Assembly (NCBI GenBank): GCA_964498725.1
Contig: CAZCHS010000001.1
Span: 1 to 64,000 of the forward strand
Length of the DNA stretch: 64,000 bases
Reading direction: 5' to 3'
Source of the DNA: JAFGTP01 sp964498725
GTDB taxonomy: Bacteria > Fidelibacterota > UBA2242 > JAFGTP01
The translations under genes were made by a program, and so were the position numbers. The notes beneath the pieces are model-generated. The model had not been told where the DNA came from and made no database searches. It worked only from the letters and a program-made list of their open reading frames with translations. Below are positions 25,437-33,600 of this stretch, piece after piece. Within the stretch, counting starts at the first letter, position 1. Each line of letters starts with the position of its first letter.

Positions 25437-25473
25437 TGACAACTTTTTTTTATATGTCGAATCGTAAGGCTGT
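25437..25473 (+). promoter_or_regulatory. Conserved upstream element of YfiR-like paralogue 2
   Basis: TGACAACTTTT (25437-25447) and TCGTAAGGCTGT (25462-25473), 14 bases apart, matching the element before paralogue 1. The two genes lie 42 and 47 bases downstream of the second box respectively. Confidence 0.45.
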
Positions 25474-25508
25474 GAATTAATTAAAAGAATAAAAGAAAGG
25501 GTATTGTT

Positions 25509-26090
25509 ATGAAGAAATTAAATTTAACACTGGTTTTGGTACTTGTCTTGACACTTGCCGTACAAACTTTTGCCGGGGATTTTCGTCTCACTAACAAAAG
25601 ATTTGTACTGGGTGCAATGTCACTCGTTGCTTTGAATGAAACTCTACAGTCCAAAGATGAACTGACTGTTCATGTCATCGGCAACCAATATGTAGCTGAA
25701 GAACTGGTTATTTACAAAGACCAGAAAGTTGGCGCCGCCACACTTGTAAAAATCTCCTGCAGCACAGACCTTCCGGTTAATAAACCTGATGTAATCCTTG
25801 TTACTGAAGGTGCTGATGTTCAGCAAGTCGTGGAATATTGCCAGGACAACGGTGTCTTCAGTATTGCCAATAATACTGAGGCCTGCCGTCAGGGAATTTC
25901 AACTGCCGTAGCAGCCAAATTGCCATTGATTTTAGACCATCCGTATTCGATCAGCTCTGTTTATGCAAAAATTAATACTTCCTCTTTGTTTGCCGAGGGT
26001 ATGAAACTGAATACCCAGGTCAAGTCGGTTTCAAAAGAGGTTGAGAAATCGGATTATGATGAAGAATTAGCCGTTATCCAGCTTTACTAA
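25509..26090 (+). CDS. Secreted YfiR/DUF4154-like protein, paralogue 2
   Basis: 193 residues. The signal peptide ends near TFAG. The mature sequence aligns throughout with paralogue 1 (FVLGAMSLVALNETLQ, AEELVIYKDQKVG, NKPDVILVTEG, CRQGISTAV, VYAKINTSSLFAEGM, AVIQLY). AAAGGG precedes the ATG. It has its own terminator and upstream element, so each copy forms a separate transcription unit. Tandem duplication is clear from sequence; the function is unassigned. Confidence 0.75.
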   Translation: MKKLNLTLVLVLVLTLAVQTFAGDFRLTNKRFVLGAMSLVALNETLQSKDELTVHVIGNQYVAEELVIYKDQKVGAATLVKISCSTDLPVNKPDVILVTEGADVQQVVEYCQDNGVFSIANNTEACRQGISTAVAAKLPLILDHPYSISSVYAKINTSSLFAEGMKLNTQVKSVSKEVEKSDYDEELAVIQLY

Positions 26091-26117
26091 ACTTACCAAT
26101 TAATAACATGATTGCTC

Positions 26118-26155
26118 GCCGGGCAGTTCTTTATGGGCTGCCCGGTTTATTTTTA
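26118..26155 (+). terminator. Rho-independent terminator
   Basis: 8-bp G/C-rich stem CCGGGCAG / CTGCCCGG (26119-26126 with 26138-26145) followed by TTTATTTTT. It ends YfiR-like paralogue 2. Confidence 0.85.
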
Positions 26156-26256
26156 CTGCGAACTTAATCAGTGCCTAAATTATTATCACGGTGTCCTCTG
26201 CCGGTTAGGGTATAATCTTTTGTTTTATAATTAAAAATTTACCATTATCTTTGTTT

Positions 26257-26736
26257 ATGAATATATTCGTACTGGATAAAGATATCCAAAAATGTGTTGA
26301 ATACCACGCTGACCAGCATGTGATCAAAATGGTGTTGGAATACGCGCAAATGCTCTGCACGGTTTTAAATGAAAACGGAATCAGCGCCCCTTACCGCTCC
26401 ACTCATCGCAACCATCCCTGTACACTCTGGGCCGGAAAATCCCTGGGTAATTGGAAATGGCTCAGGAATTTAGGGCAGGCGTTAAATGAAGAGTACAAAT
26501 ACCGCTACGATAAAACCGAAGATCACAGATCGGCTAAAATCATTCAGTCCCTTCCGGAACCGCCACTACAAGACATCGGCCTGACAGAATTTCCCCAGGC
26601 TATGCCCGATGCGTATAAAGTTGCAGGCGATCCGGTTCAGGGGTATCGAAATTTTTATATTCATGACAAATCCCGCTTTGCAAAATGGACAAAACGTCCG
26701 GTACCGGCATGGTTTCAAAATACGATGCAATCATAA
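26257..26736 (+). CDS. Conserved hypothetical protein (HVIKM...HPCTLW motif)
   Basis: 159 residues from ATG 26257. It begins MNIFVLDKDIQKCVEYHAD, then DQHVIKMVLEYAQML, STHRNHPCTLWAGKSLGNWKWL and EEYKYRYDKTEDH, and ends GYRNFYIHDKSRFAKW. Proteins with the same start and the His/Lys and HPC-W motifs occur in bacteria and large phages, to my recollection without established function. The many conserved His, Asp and Trp suggest an enzyme, which is inference. No partner gene is evident. Confidence 0.7.
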   Translation: MNIFVLDKDIQKCVEYHADQHVIKMVLEYAQMLCTVLNENGISAPYRSTHRNHPCTLWAGKSLGNWKWLRNLGQALNEEYKYRYDKTEDHRSAKIIQSLPEPPLQDIGLTEFPQAMPDAYKVAGDPVQGYRNFYIHDKSRFAKWTKRPVPAWFQNTMQS

Positions 26737-27149
26737 ACCGGGTATTTCCAAACGCTGAGATGAGAGCTTGCTTCAATGCAATACCCAATACAATGAAAAT
26801 ACTAAAAAAGTCAAAGGCTTGCTTTCTGTTTTTGAGGAATTATTCCCTGGTAAATGGATCAATTTTTTTAACCAATCCTCCCGTCGAAATGGTGACGATT
26901 GCGTGGAGGGGTTTCAGATAGTGTATCCATAGTGACCTTTAGAATTAAACAAATTTTGCAGATTTTTCTAAACCTGCAGGGAGTGGTTCCAAAGCTCCAG
27001 GCAAATACGTTCCCAAATTTAATTTGGGAATGAGTTTAAAAATGGGAATGAGTGAAAAGACCTAGATCGAATTCTAATTAATTCCACTTCTATGACAACA
27101 GAGCCCTCTGTAATGTGTCAGACAATAGTATAAAAAAGAGGAGGGACCA
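26737..27149. repeat. Intergenic with palindromic repeat remnant
   Basis: About 410 bases without a supported gene. At 27010-27030 a perfect 10-bp inverted repeat around one base (TTCCCAAATT-T-AATTTGGGAA) follows GTTCCAAAGCTCC (26985-26997). Similar TTCCCAA/TTGGGAA palindromes form dispersed REP-like families in many genomes, so this may be a decayed copy. A short palindrome ACAGAG-CC-CTCTGT lies at 27098-27111, about 40 bases before the next gene. Confidence 0.4.
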
Positions 27150-27695
27150 TTGAAAATTGGAAAATTGTTATTTGTAAATTTATTATTAGTTGTAACCCTG
27201 TTGGCCTCTGTTGATGCGGAGGAACTCTATTAGTCAGCAAAATACCACCTTTTTATTGAAGATTACACTCATCATGATCCGGACACATTAGCATTGGATA
27301 AAAAATTAATATACTGGCAGGCGAAAGCACGTATCGGCAAGGCTGATGAAGTGTTACCGGAACTTCTGAAAGTAATGGCTCGAAACCATCCAAATTCAGA
27401 AATATATACAACTGCTTGCATTGTTTTTCACGCTTTGGGTGAGTTTGAATTAGCAACAGGATATTTTAATTCTGCCGGCAAATTGGATGACCGGAATGCC
27501 AAACTCCTGGTTGCCGGTTCCTTACTCCATACTGATTTGCATAATAATGAGCAAGGGCTTGAATATCTGAATAAAGCAGCTGAAATTTCTCCTAATATTG
27601 TAAATACACCATTATATCAACAGTGCAAATTGCGCTGCCTTAAAGCCGCCAATAATTTACCTATGATACAGGATTATATGATGCTGTCATGGTAG
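27150..27695 (+). pseudogene. Secreted TPR-like protein interrupted by in-frame TAG
   Basis: A TTG at 27150 with a strong GAGGAGGGA site opens a signal peptide (MKIGKLLFVNLLLVVTLLAS). The frame hits TAG at 27231-27233, right after the presumed cleavage region, and continues open in the same frame for about 150 codons. The downstream part has paired helices like tetratricopeptide repeats (IYWQAKARIGKADEVLPELL; FHALGEFELATGYFNSAGKL; GLEYLNKAAEISPN). One base change would restore it. Options are a recent nonsense mutation, sequencing error, or stop readthrough. Internal re-initiation would lose the signal peptide. Confidence 0.6.
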
Positions 27696-27783
27696 GCCCT
27701 TATGCTCTTGAGGGGAAAAATATTATCTCTTTTAATCCTTTTTCCCATCAGATCATTCTGGAAACCGGAGTAAAAGTTTATTA

Positions 27784-28329
27784 TCAGGCAATCGGAAGTG
27801 CGATTGAAGAAAAGCCGATCCACAAGACAATAAAATCCATAATGATCCCGCCCAGAAACGCGACAAAAACAGGATTGGACCGGTATACTTTTTTGATTTC
27901 CAAAATATCATCAGGTGTGAAAACTATTTCCTCTGTACCGACCATTGCTTTTAATTCATATGTAAAAACACGTTCCCGGTAGACGGATTTTAATCCCTCG
28001 GGAGAATATGGGCTGCCATTGCGATACAGGGTGGTAATCTTATTGATGGGAATGATTTCCTGCTGCCCCATATCATTTTCCAATAGCAATTGATGATAAT
28101 TGAGACCGGTAAAAATACCATTGAAATACAATGAACCACATCTGACTGTCAATGTATCGCCGGGTTCTGGTAATTCCGTCTTGTTAAACTCTGAAACAAT
28201 TGTGTTGTATTTATTTCCGGTTGGTCTGATGGATTTATCCTGAATTCGGTGAAAAGAGATCACTTCCGCCTCAACCAGTTGATTATCCGGTGTAATGATC
28301 CTGACCTGATCATTTTTTTCTCTCCCCAA
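27784..28329 (-). CDS. Unknown protein with C-terminal membrane helix (paralogue of next gene)
   Basis: 181 residues, start TTG at 28327-28329 touching the stop of the upstream gene. N-terminal beta-rich part (VRIITPDNQLVEAEVISFHR), a middle IPINKITTLYRNGS and TYELKAMVGTEEIVFTPDDI, then a C-terminal hydrophobic helix (VFVAFLGGIIMDFIVLWIGF). It aligns with 28330-28995 in the same order, but lacks a signal peptide. No family recognised. It may form a membrane-associated pair with its paralogue. Confidence 0.68.
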   Translation of the reverse strand: MGREKNDQVRIITPDNQLVEAEVISFHRIQDKSIRPTGNKYNTIVSEFNKTELPEPGDTLTVRCGSLYFNGIFTGLNYHQLLLENDMGQQEIIPINKITTLYRNGSPYSPEGLKSVYRERVFTYELKAMVGTEEIVFTPDDILEIKKVYRSNPVFVAFLGGIIMDFIVLWIGFSSIALPIA

Positions 28330-28995
28330 TCATTGAAGACCAAGGGGTATTCCGACATGATAGATTAGCCAGGTAAAAAATACTATTCCATCCAAAAAGA
28401 GTCCGGCTAAGATACCCATAGGTACCCAGGGTTTAAATTTCAGTCTTTTCAGGCTGGCGATTTCGTCGCTGCTGACCAGAATTGTTTTATTTCCCCATTT
28501 CAATTTCAATTCATAGGGTTGGTGGTTTTTTACAATTCTTCGCATTTTCCCAATATTGAAGGTCTCGCCATTCCTGGAAGCGGATCGAATATGATTAATT
28601 TTAATTGCATGTTCATCTCCAAATTCATCGGTAAGAAAAATATGATCAAAATCAAACCGCGTATATAATCCGCTGTAGCTTTTAAATCTTGTATTCAATA
28701 GGAGCGTATCATTCGTGGTTGGAAAGAAATGCCCATATTCGGGCTGAATGATTTTGTTGATTGGTGGATTCGGAGGAGCCGATAATAGTCTGCGTTCCAG
28801 CACTTCACCGTAAACAATTTCGTCATTCGTCTTGATAATCTTGACGTAGGTTTCTTTGTACAATTTATTAACGTCATAGATTTCTGCGTAATCAGGACTT
28901 TTATCTAATTTCGCGACAGCCACCGGTACCGCAATGGTACAGTGCTGGATAAACAGTAGGCCGATCAGAAGAACTGTTAATTGCCGCCTGATCAA
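28330..28995 (-). CDS. Unknown exported protein with C-terminal membrane helix
   Basis: 221 residues. A hydrophobic N-terminus (MIRRQLTVLLIGLLFIQHC) acts as signal or anchor. The body (YVKIIKTNDEIVYGEVLERR; AIKINHIRSASRNGE; YELKLKWGNKTILVSSDEI) and a C-terminal helix (GILAGLFLDGIVFFTWLIYH) correspond segment by segment to the neighbouring 181-residue protein. Repeated beta-hairpins with RNGE or RNGS turns are visible. Function unknown. Four bases or fewer separate it from hflX and its paralogue. Confidence 0.68.
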   Translation of the reverse strand: MIRRQLTVLLIGLLFIQHCTIAVPVAVAKLDKSPDYAEIYDVNKLYKETYVKIIKTNDEIVYGEVLERRLLSAPPNPPINKIIQPEYGHFFPTTNDTLLLNTRFKSYSGLYTRFDFDHIFLTDEFGDEHAIKINHIRSASRNGETFNIGKMRRIVKNHQPYELKLKWGNKTILVSSDEIASLKRLKFKPWVPMGILAGLFLDGIVFFTWLIYHVGIPLGLQ

Positions 28996-28998
28996 ATG

Positions 28999-30282
28999 CT
29001 ATTCCGCGCAAATATATTTTTTGAAGCTATTCTCTATCCGGTTCCACCGGGGCTTATCCACGACACATTCGATTTCCGCGTTTTCATCGACATAATCTTC
29101 CCGGGTAATTGTAGCGTATTTTCGCAGGGTAACAATATCATTCATTTGGTCAATAGGAATATTCAGGTTGAGATTGACTTTTAAGGATTCCAAAAAGTCA
29201 GTGATTTTCTTGCGTAAATGATGAATGTTCAGTTTTTTCAGGGCCGACAGAAATACCGCATTGGGGAATTGTTGTTTGGCTTTCAGCAGTTGGGATTTAT
29301 TCATACTGTCAATTTTATTGAAGACGGTAATGGCTGGTTTATCAATGGCTTTCAGATCCATAAGCACCTCATTAACAGAGTCCAACTGCTCAAAGCACTG
29401 ATCGGAACTGAGATCAGCCACTTTGATGATCAAATCCGCGTCCACCACTTCACTGAGAGTTGTTCGAAAAGAGGCTGCCAGGTTCGGTGGCATTTTACGA
29501 ATAAACCCAACGGTATCGCTGAGCAGCACGGTATTGTCTTTGTCAATTTTCCATTTTCTGATCGTGGTGTCCAGTGTCGCAAAGAGTTCATTTTTGATAT
29601 AAACATCGGAATCCGTCAGCGCCCGCATCAGTGTGGATTTGCCGGCGTTGGTATAGCCCACCAGGGCAATATTGATCTCACCCTGCCGGCGCTTTTTCTG
29701 CAAATTATGTTGTTTCTCTATTTTGTCCAGTTCTTTTTTCAGTTTCTGGATTCGGGTACGCACCAGACGGCGGTCAATTTCGATCTGGGTTTCACCCATA
29801 CCGCCGCGGACGCCGATACCACCGGTCTGTCGCTCAAGGTGTGTCCATAATTTTGTCAGTCGTGGCAGCATGTATTCAGAGCGCGCCAGTTCCACCTGGG
29901 TTTTTGCTTCCCGGGTGCGGGCGTGCCTGGCGAAGATTTCCAGAATGATGCCGGTTCGGTCAATTACTTTCTTATCAATAGTTTTGCCCAGGTTTTTATT
30001 TTGTGACGGGGAGAGTTCCACATCGAAGATCACTTCATCGATGCTCATGGCTTTGACAATACTTTTTATTTCCTGCACTTTGCCGGAGCCGATATAAGTG
30101 CCGGATTTTATTTCATTGACATTGACCTCTATAACATCGATGATATTATATCCCAATGTTTCAGTCAGTCGTTTTAATTCTTCCAGGTGCTCACTCATTT
30201 CCAGGCGTTCCTGAACATTGGCGGCAACACCAATCAGCAGGACTTTTCTTGTTTCTTCTTTGACACGTTCAGTATGTTTCAT
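28999..30282 (-). CDS. hflX: Ribosome-associated GTPase HflX
   Basis: 427 residues. The N-terminal HflX domain includes IDRTGIILEIFARHARTREA and the glycine-rich GGIGVRGGMGETQIEIDRR. The G domain has GYTNAGKST (G1), a G2/G3 region with FATLDTTIR and LSDTVGFI, and NKID (G4). HflX splits stalled ribosomes under stress. The C-terminal subdomain after about residue 365 is present. It heads a minus-strand group with two unknown genes. Confidence 0.95.
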   Translation of the reverse strand: MKHTERVKEETRKVLLIGVAANVQERLEMSEHLEELKRLTETLGYNIIDVIEVNVNEIKSGTYIGSGKVQEIKSIVKAMSIDEVIFDVELSPSQNKNLGKTIDKKVIDRTGIILEIFARHARTREAKTQVELARSEYMLPRLTKLWTHLERQTGGIGVRGGMGETQIEIDRRLVRTRIQKLKKELDKIEKQHNLQKKRRQGEINIALVGYTNAGKSTLMRALTDSDVYIKNELFATLDTTIRKWKIDKDNTVLLSDTVGFIRKMPPNLAASFRTTLSEVVDADLIIKVADLSSDQCFEQLDSVNEVLMDLKAIDKPAITVFNKIDSMNKSQLLKAKQQFPNAVFLSALKKLNIHHLRKKITDFLESLKVNLNLNIPIDQMNDIVTLRKYATITREDYVDENAEIECVVDKPRWNRIENSFKKYICAE

Positions 30283-30291
30283 TGATTCCTT

Positions 30292-32334
30292 TTAATTATT
30301 TCGATTTATTCTTGCAATTATTGTTTCACTAATAAGGATTAAAATTATTAGAATTAATATTATGCTATTCAATTCTTTATTTGAATGTAACTGGTCAGTG
30401 GATTGTTCCCCGGCATAGATTGCCACGTTTTTGGAATGCTCGCTCACCAGTTCTTTGAGGCCGCTTTCACTTAAAAATCTTCCTTTTGTTTCCCGGGAAT
30501 CCAGGTTGACCGCAAATTCTTTGACGGCTTCATCTTTTTCGTACAGACGGTAAAAGCCCGGAACCTCGGTGTTGGTGAAAGTAAGTTCGCTGTTTTTGTC
30601 ATCCATATCCGGTAAATAGCGCTCATTCATCGGTGTTCGCAGTGAGTAATCAGTAATGTTTTCCGGTTGAAATACCCGGTGCCGCAAGGTATCACCCACA
30701 GTCTGATTGATCAGCGAATGACTGAAATTTGACAGATACAAAACAGTCTGCTGCAGTAATACCGGGAAAAATCCGGATAATTGCAGGGTGGATTCCTGCG
30801 CTGTAATGAAACCGCCCAGCAGCATAATTTTCTGGTTGTTCAATTCTACCATAAAAGGATGTGAGGTATTATAATCGATCAGGACATTGTGGTTTTCATT
30901 GGTCTGAAATGCCGGTACAGTATAAAACTGGGAAGCGCTTTGGAACTGCTCCTTCTCTGACCAGACTTTCGCAAAAATAGGATGGTTGGTATTAATATTT
31001 TCCAATTTTAAATAGCTGTCAGAACCGCCGCCGAGATTACGGGTCCATTGCGGAAGTTCCATCTGTTCATGCCAGAACCGGTTGTAGGACTCGATTTCAT
31101 TATCAATCCCGGGAATGACGATAATTCCTTTGCCCCGGTTGAGGAAATTATTCAATTTATCCTTATAAATATTATTAAACTCAGCCACATTATGAAAAAG
31201 CAGGACATCATAGTCATCCAGGTTTTCCATAGCCAGAATTTCCGGAGAGATATTGCGTACCTGAAAGAGGGATTCTTTGCCGGCGTTCAGGGCTTTGGTG
31301 AGATAGGTATGCTGAATTTTTTTACTGACCAGCAGAATTCTTACCTTCTCAGGTATGTCCAGGGCAAAATAATATTTATTGTCGGCTATCAGATCATCAG
31401 GTGGAAGTGTAAGATAACCGGTGATCGTCCCGGTTTTCAGGGGAGCGAACTCAAAATCAACAGTTTCTGACGGGCTTTTGGTAATCTCCTGGGCCACCCG
31501 CTGATTGTCGATGAACAGGGAAACTTTATTTTCCTGAAATTCCTGCCAGTACTGAATGTGGGTTTTGATGAGCAGGTTTTTATTGATCTCAATTATCTGG
31601 TCGGGGAAAAGGACTTTTGAAATGGCATTGTTATTCCCACGATGCTGTATTGGGAAAAGTGTGATTGTTGTGTTGTTGTTTTCTGTTAGCCGCCCAAGGG
31701 AGTGGTTTAAATTAGATTCATAATTTTCGCGCATCTGGAAATCCGAAAGTAACCAGAGATTTGTGTTCAGCAATTGATGTTCGTCGATATAGGATTCAAT
31801 GGCTTCAAATGACCGGGTCAGTTGTGCAGCCTGATGGCCTGATGTAATGGTTGTTAAGGCTTTTTCAAAGGCTGCCGGATCCTCAACCATACCGTAGTGG
31901 GTGATATTATTAGGGTCTGTAATGTTCTGTATCGCCAATGTGATGGGATAGTCAAAATATTCCGCCTGCCGTCTGATTTCCACTAGTTTGTTTTGCAGCA
32001 GCGTCTTGTCCTGATATTTCTCAGCGGTGGAATGGGAATTATCCACCTGTAATATCAGGGTTTCGCCTTTTTCCGGGTAGATATCCTCATTGCTGGTCAT
32101 GATATAGGGGCGGGCAAAGAAAAGGATGATCAGCAGTATCAGCAAAGTTCGCAGAATCAGTAATATTATTTGGCGCAATTTCAATTTCCGAATGGCATCC
32201 TTTTTAAGTTTTGCCAGAAATTTCAGGGAACTGAACTCCACGGTTTTGATTCTGCTTTTACTGAGCAGATGAATAATGATGGGTAGTGTGATTAAAGGTA
32301 AAAAATATAGAAAAAAAGTTGTGAAAAATGACAT
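30292..32334 (-). CDS. BatA-type N-terminal membrane domain protein
   Basis: 680 residues. The first about 80 residues are the double-membrane-helix BatA domain (FLPLITLPIIIHLLSKSR and LLILRTLLILLIILFFARP). A VWA-like region may follow (TLILQVDNSHSTAEKY), with Asp and Ser as in an atypical metal-ion site. A large soluble part and one C-terminal helix (SIILILIILILISETIIARI) complete it. Such proteins occur with VWA and MoxR genes in FCB genomes, but none are adjacent here. Exact role unknown; it may be an envelope-stress or assembly protein. It abuts hflX by nine bases. Confidence 0.85.
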   Translation of the reverse strand: MSFFTTFFLYFLPLITLPIIIHLLSKSRIKTVEFSSLKFLAKLKKDAIRKLKLRQIILLILRTLLILLIILFFARPYIMTSNEDIYPEKGETLILQVDNSHSTAEKYQDKTLLQNKLVEIRRQAEYFDYPITLAIQNITDPNNITHYGMVEDPAAFEKALTTITSGHQAAQLTRSFEAIESYIDEHQLLNTNLWLLSDFQMRENYESNLNHSLGRLTENNNTTITLFPIQHRGNNNAISKVLFPDQIIEINKNLLIKTHIQYWQEFQENKVSLFIDNQRVAQEITKSPSETVDFEFAPLKTGTITGYLTLPPDDLIADNKYYFALDIPEKVRILLVSKKIQHTYLTKALNAGKESLFQVRNISPEILAMENLDDYDVLLFHNVAEFNNIYKDKLNNFLNRGKGIIVIPGIDNEIESYNRFWHEQMELPQWTRNLGGGSDSYLKLENINTNHPIFAKVWSEKEQFQSASQFYTVPAFQTNENHNVLIDYNTSHPFMVELNNQKIMLLGGFITAQESTLQLSGFFPVLLQQTVLYLSNFSHSLINQTVGDTLRHRVFQPENITDYSLRTPMNERYLPDMDDKNSELTFTNTEVPGFYRLYEKDEAVKEFAVNLDSRETKGRFLSESGLKELVSEHSKNVAIYAGEQSTDQLHSNKELNSIILILIILILISETIIARINRNN

Positions 32335-32346
32335 ATATAATTTCCG

Positions 32347-32952
32347 TTATAATAAAGTTAGCGAACCGGTTAACAATCCCAGGACAAATCCCGCGCTGAT
32401 GGGAACTGTAAAATTATCATCAATTTTTATCGGCAGCATTTCGACAAGTGCCGCGGTTACTGCCGCGATCAATTTATAGATAACAGGCATTTCTGTGACC
32501 AGCAGTGAAACCAGGAATCCGGACAGGATAAAGGCCAGGGTACCTTCCAAAGTTTTATTGCGGATGGTTTTGATTCTGCCCAAAAAAGTTCCTATCAGGC
32601 AGGCAGTAGGATCGCCAATGGTTAAAAAGATCAATGCCGTGACGGCAATATTTTTGGGGAACAAAAGCACTACCAGCAGACTACCGACCAGCATATAACT
32701 GGCGCCGGTAAATTCGTATTTCAGTTCGCGCTTTTTCGACATCCAGCCAAAGAGCCGCCAGTACAGGCGCCGGGTTTTCGGACCGATCATGCGCAGAACA
32801 TCGGAAAAGATAATGATGATACTGGCTGTTAGTAAAAGGTAAAGAGCGGTCTTCTTATCAAAAAGATAATAATAGGCCAAGGGAATACCGACAGCTGAAT
32901 AATGGATCAGTTTCCTGGCAATAACTCCTTCTTTGCTACGGCGCAATTTCAT
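32347..32952 (-). CDS. Diacylglycerol/polyprenol kinase family protein (SEC59/DGK1/VTE5-like)
   Basis: 201 residues, about six membrane segments. Seen: RKLIHYSAVGIPLAYYY at the start and the conserved IGDPTACLIGTFLGRIKTIRNKTLEG, the CTP-dependent polyprenol or phytol kinase signature. The acceptor lipid is not determinable; dolichol-like, phytol-like or diacylglycerol acceptors are all in the family. Its ATG overlaps the rpe stop (ATGA), so the two are coupled. Confidence 0.85.
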   Translation of the reverse strand: MKLRRSKEGVIARKLIHYSAVGIPLAYYYLFDKKTALYLLLTASIIIIFSDVLRMIGPKTRRLYWRLFGWMSKKRELKYEFTGASYMLVGSLLVVLLFPKNIAVTALIFLTIGDPTACLIGTFLGRIKTIRNKTLEGTLAFILSGFLVSLLVTEMPVIYKLIAAVTAALVEMLPIKIDDNFTVPISAGFVLGLLTGSLTLL

Positions 32953-33593
32953 AGATGGCTACTCAAACTTTTAAAAGCTTTTCCCGGATTATCATTTTTG
33001 AATACTGCGGAGCCCGCCACCAGCAGGTCAACCCCGGTTTGCGCGGCTGTATCAATGGTTTTCAAATTTACACCACCGTCGATCTCAATTAAAAAATCAT
33101 TATCAGTCTGATATTTTTTCGCTAGCAGAACTTTATTCAGGGAACTTTCAATCATTGATTGGCCGCCGAATCCGGGATTTACCGTCATTATCAGCAGGTG
33201 ATCAATCATTGACATGTAGGGTTCTGCACCGGCAAAATCCGTTGGTGGATTAATGACAATACCGGCTTTAGTGTTTTTACTTCTGATATATTTCAGATCC
33301 CGGGGTATATCCTCTGATGCTTCCAACTGAATCAGAACAGTATCACTGCCGGCATCAATAAAATTATCCAAATATTTATACGCATCCTCGATCATTAAGT
33401 GGGTTTCCAGGTGCAGGTCTGTCAGGCGGCGAATGGCCTCCACAATAAAGGGACCGAATGTAAGATTAGGCACAAAATGTCCGTCCATTACGTCCAGGTG
33501 AAGCCGTTTGGCGCCGGCGGCTTCCACAGCGCGAATTTCCTTTTCCAGTTTTGCGAAATCTGCTGACAATAATGATGGCACAATAAGTTGCAT
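32949..33593 (-). CDS. rpe: Ribulose-phosphate 3-epimerase
   Basis: 214 residues from ATG 33593, chosen because AGGAGT precedes it and the family starts VPSLLSADF; the longer frame to 33677 has unlikely sequence. Seen: HLDVMDGHFVPNLTFGP (metal His and Asp), THLMIE, MTVNPGFGGQSMI and EIDGGVN. The enzyme interconverts ribulose and xylulose 5-phosphate in the pentose phosphate pathway. It lies directly after a PASTA-protein gene. Confidence 0.96.
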   Translation of the reverse strand: MQLIVPSLLSADFAKLEKEIRAVEAAGAKRLHLDVMDGHFVPNLTFGPFIVEAIRRLTDLHLETHLMIEDAYKYLDNFIDAGSDTVLIQLEASEDIPRDLKYIRSKNTKAGIVINPPTDFAGAEPYMSMIDHLLIMTVNPGFGGQSMIESSLNKVLLAKKYQTDNDFLIEIDGGVNLKTIDTAAQTGVDLLVAGSAVFKNDNPGKAFKSLSSHL

Positions 33594-33600
33594 AGAACTC

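Noticed and set aside
26685..26921. Plus-strand frame after the HPCTLW protein
   Set aside because: Overlaps the end of the previous gene in another frame and has no recognisable domain.
27689..27982. Plus-strand frame opposite the 181-residue unknown protein
   Set aside because: Mostly antisense to a supported gene; no ribosome-binding site or similarity.
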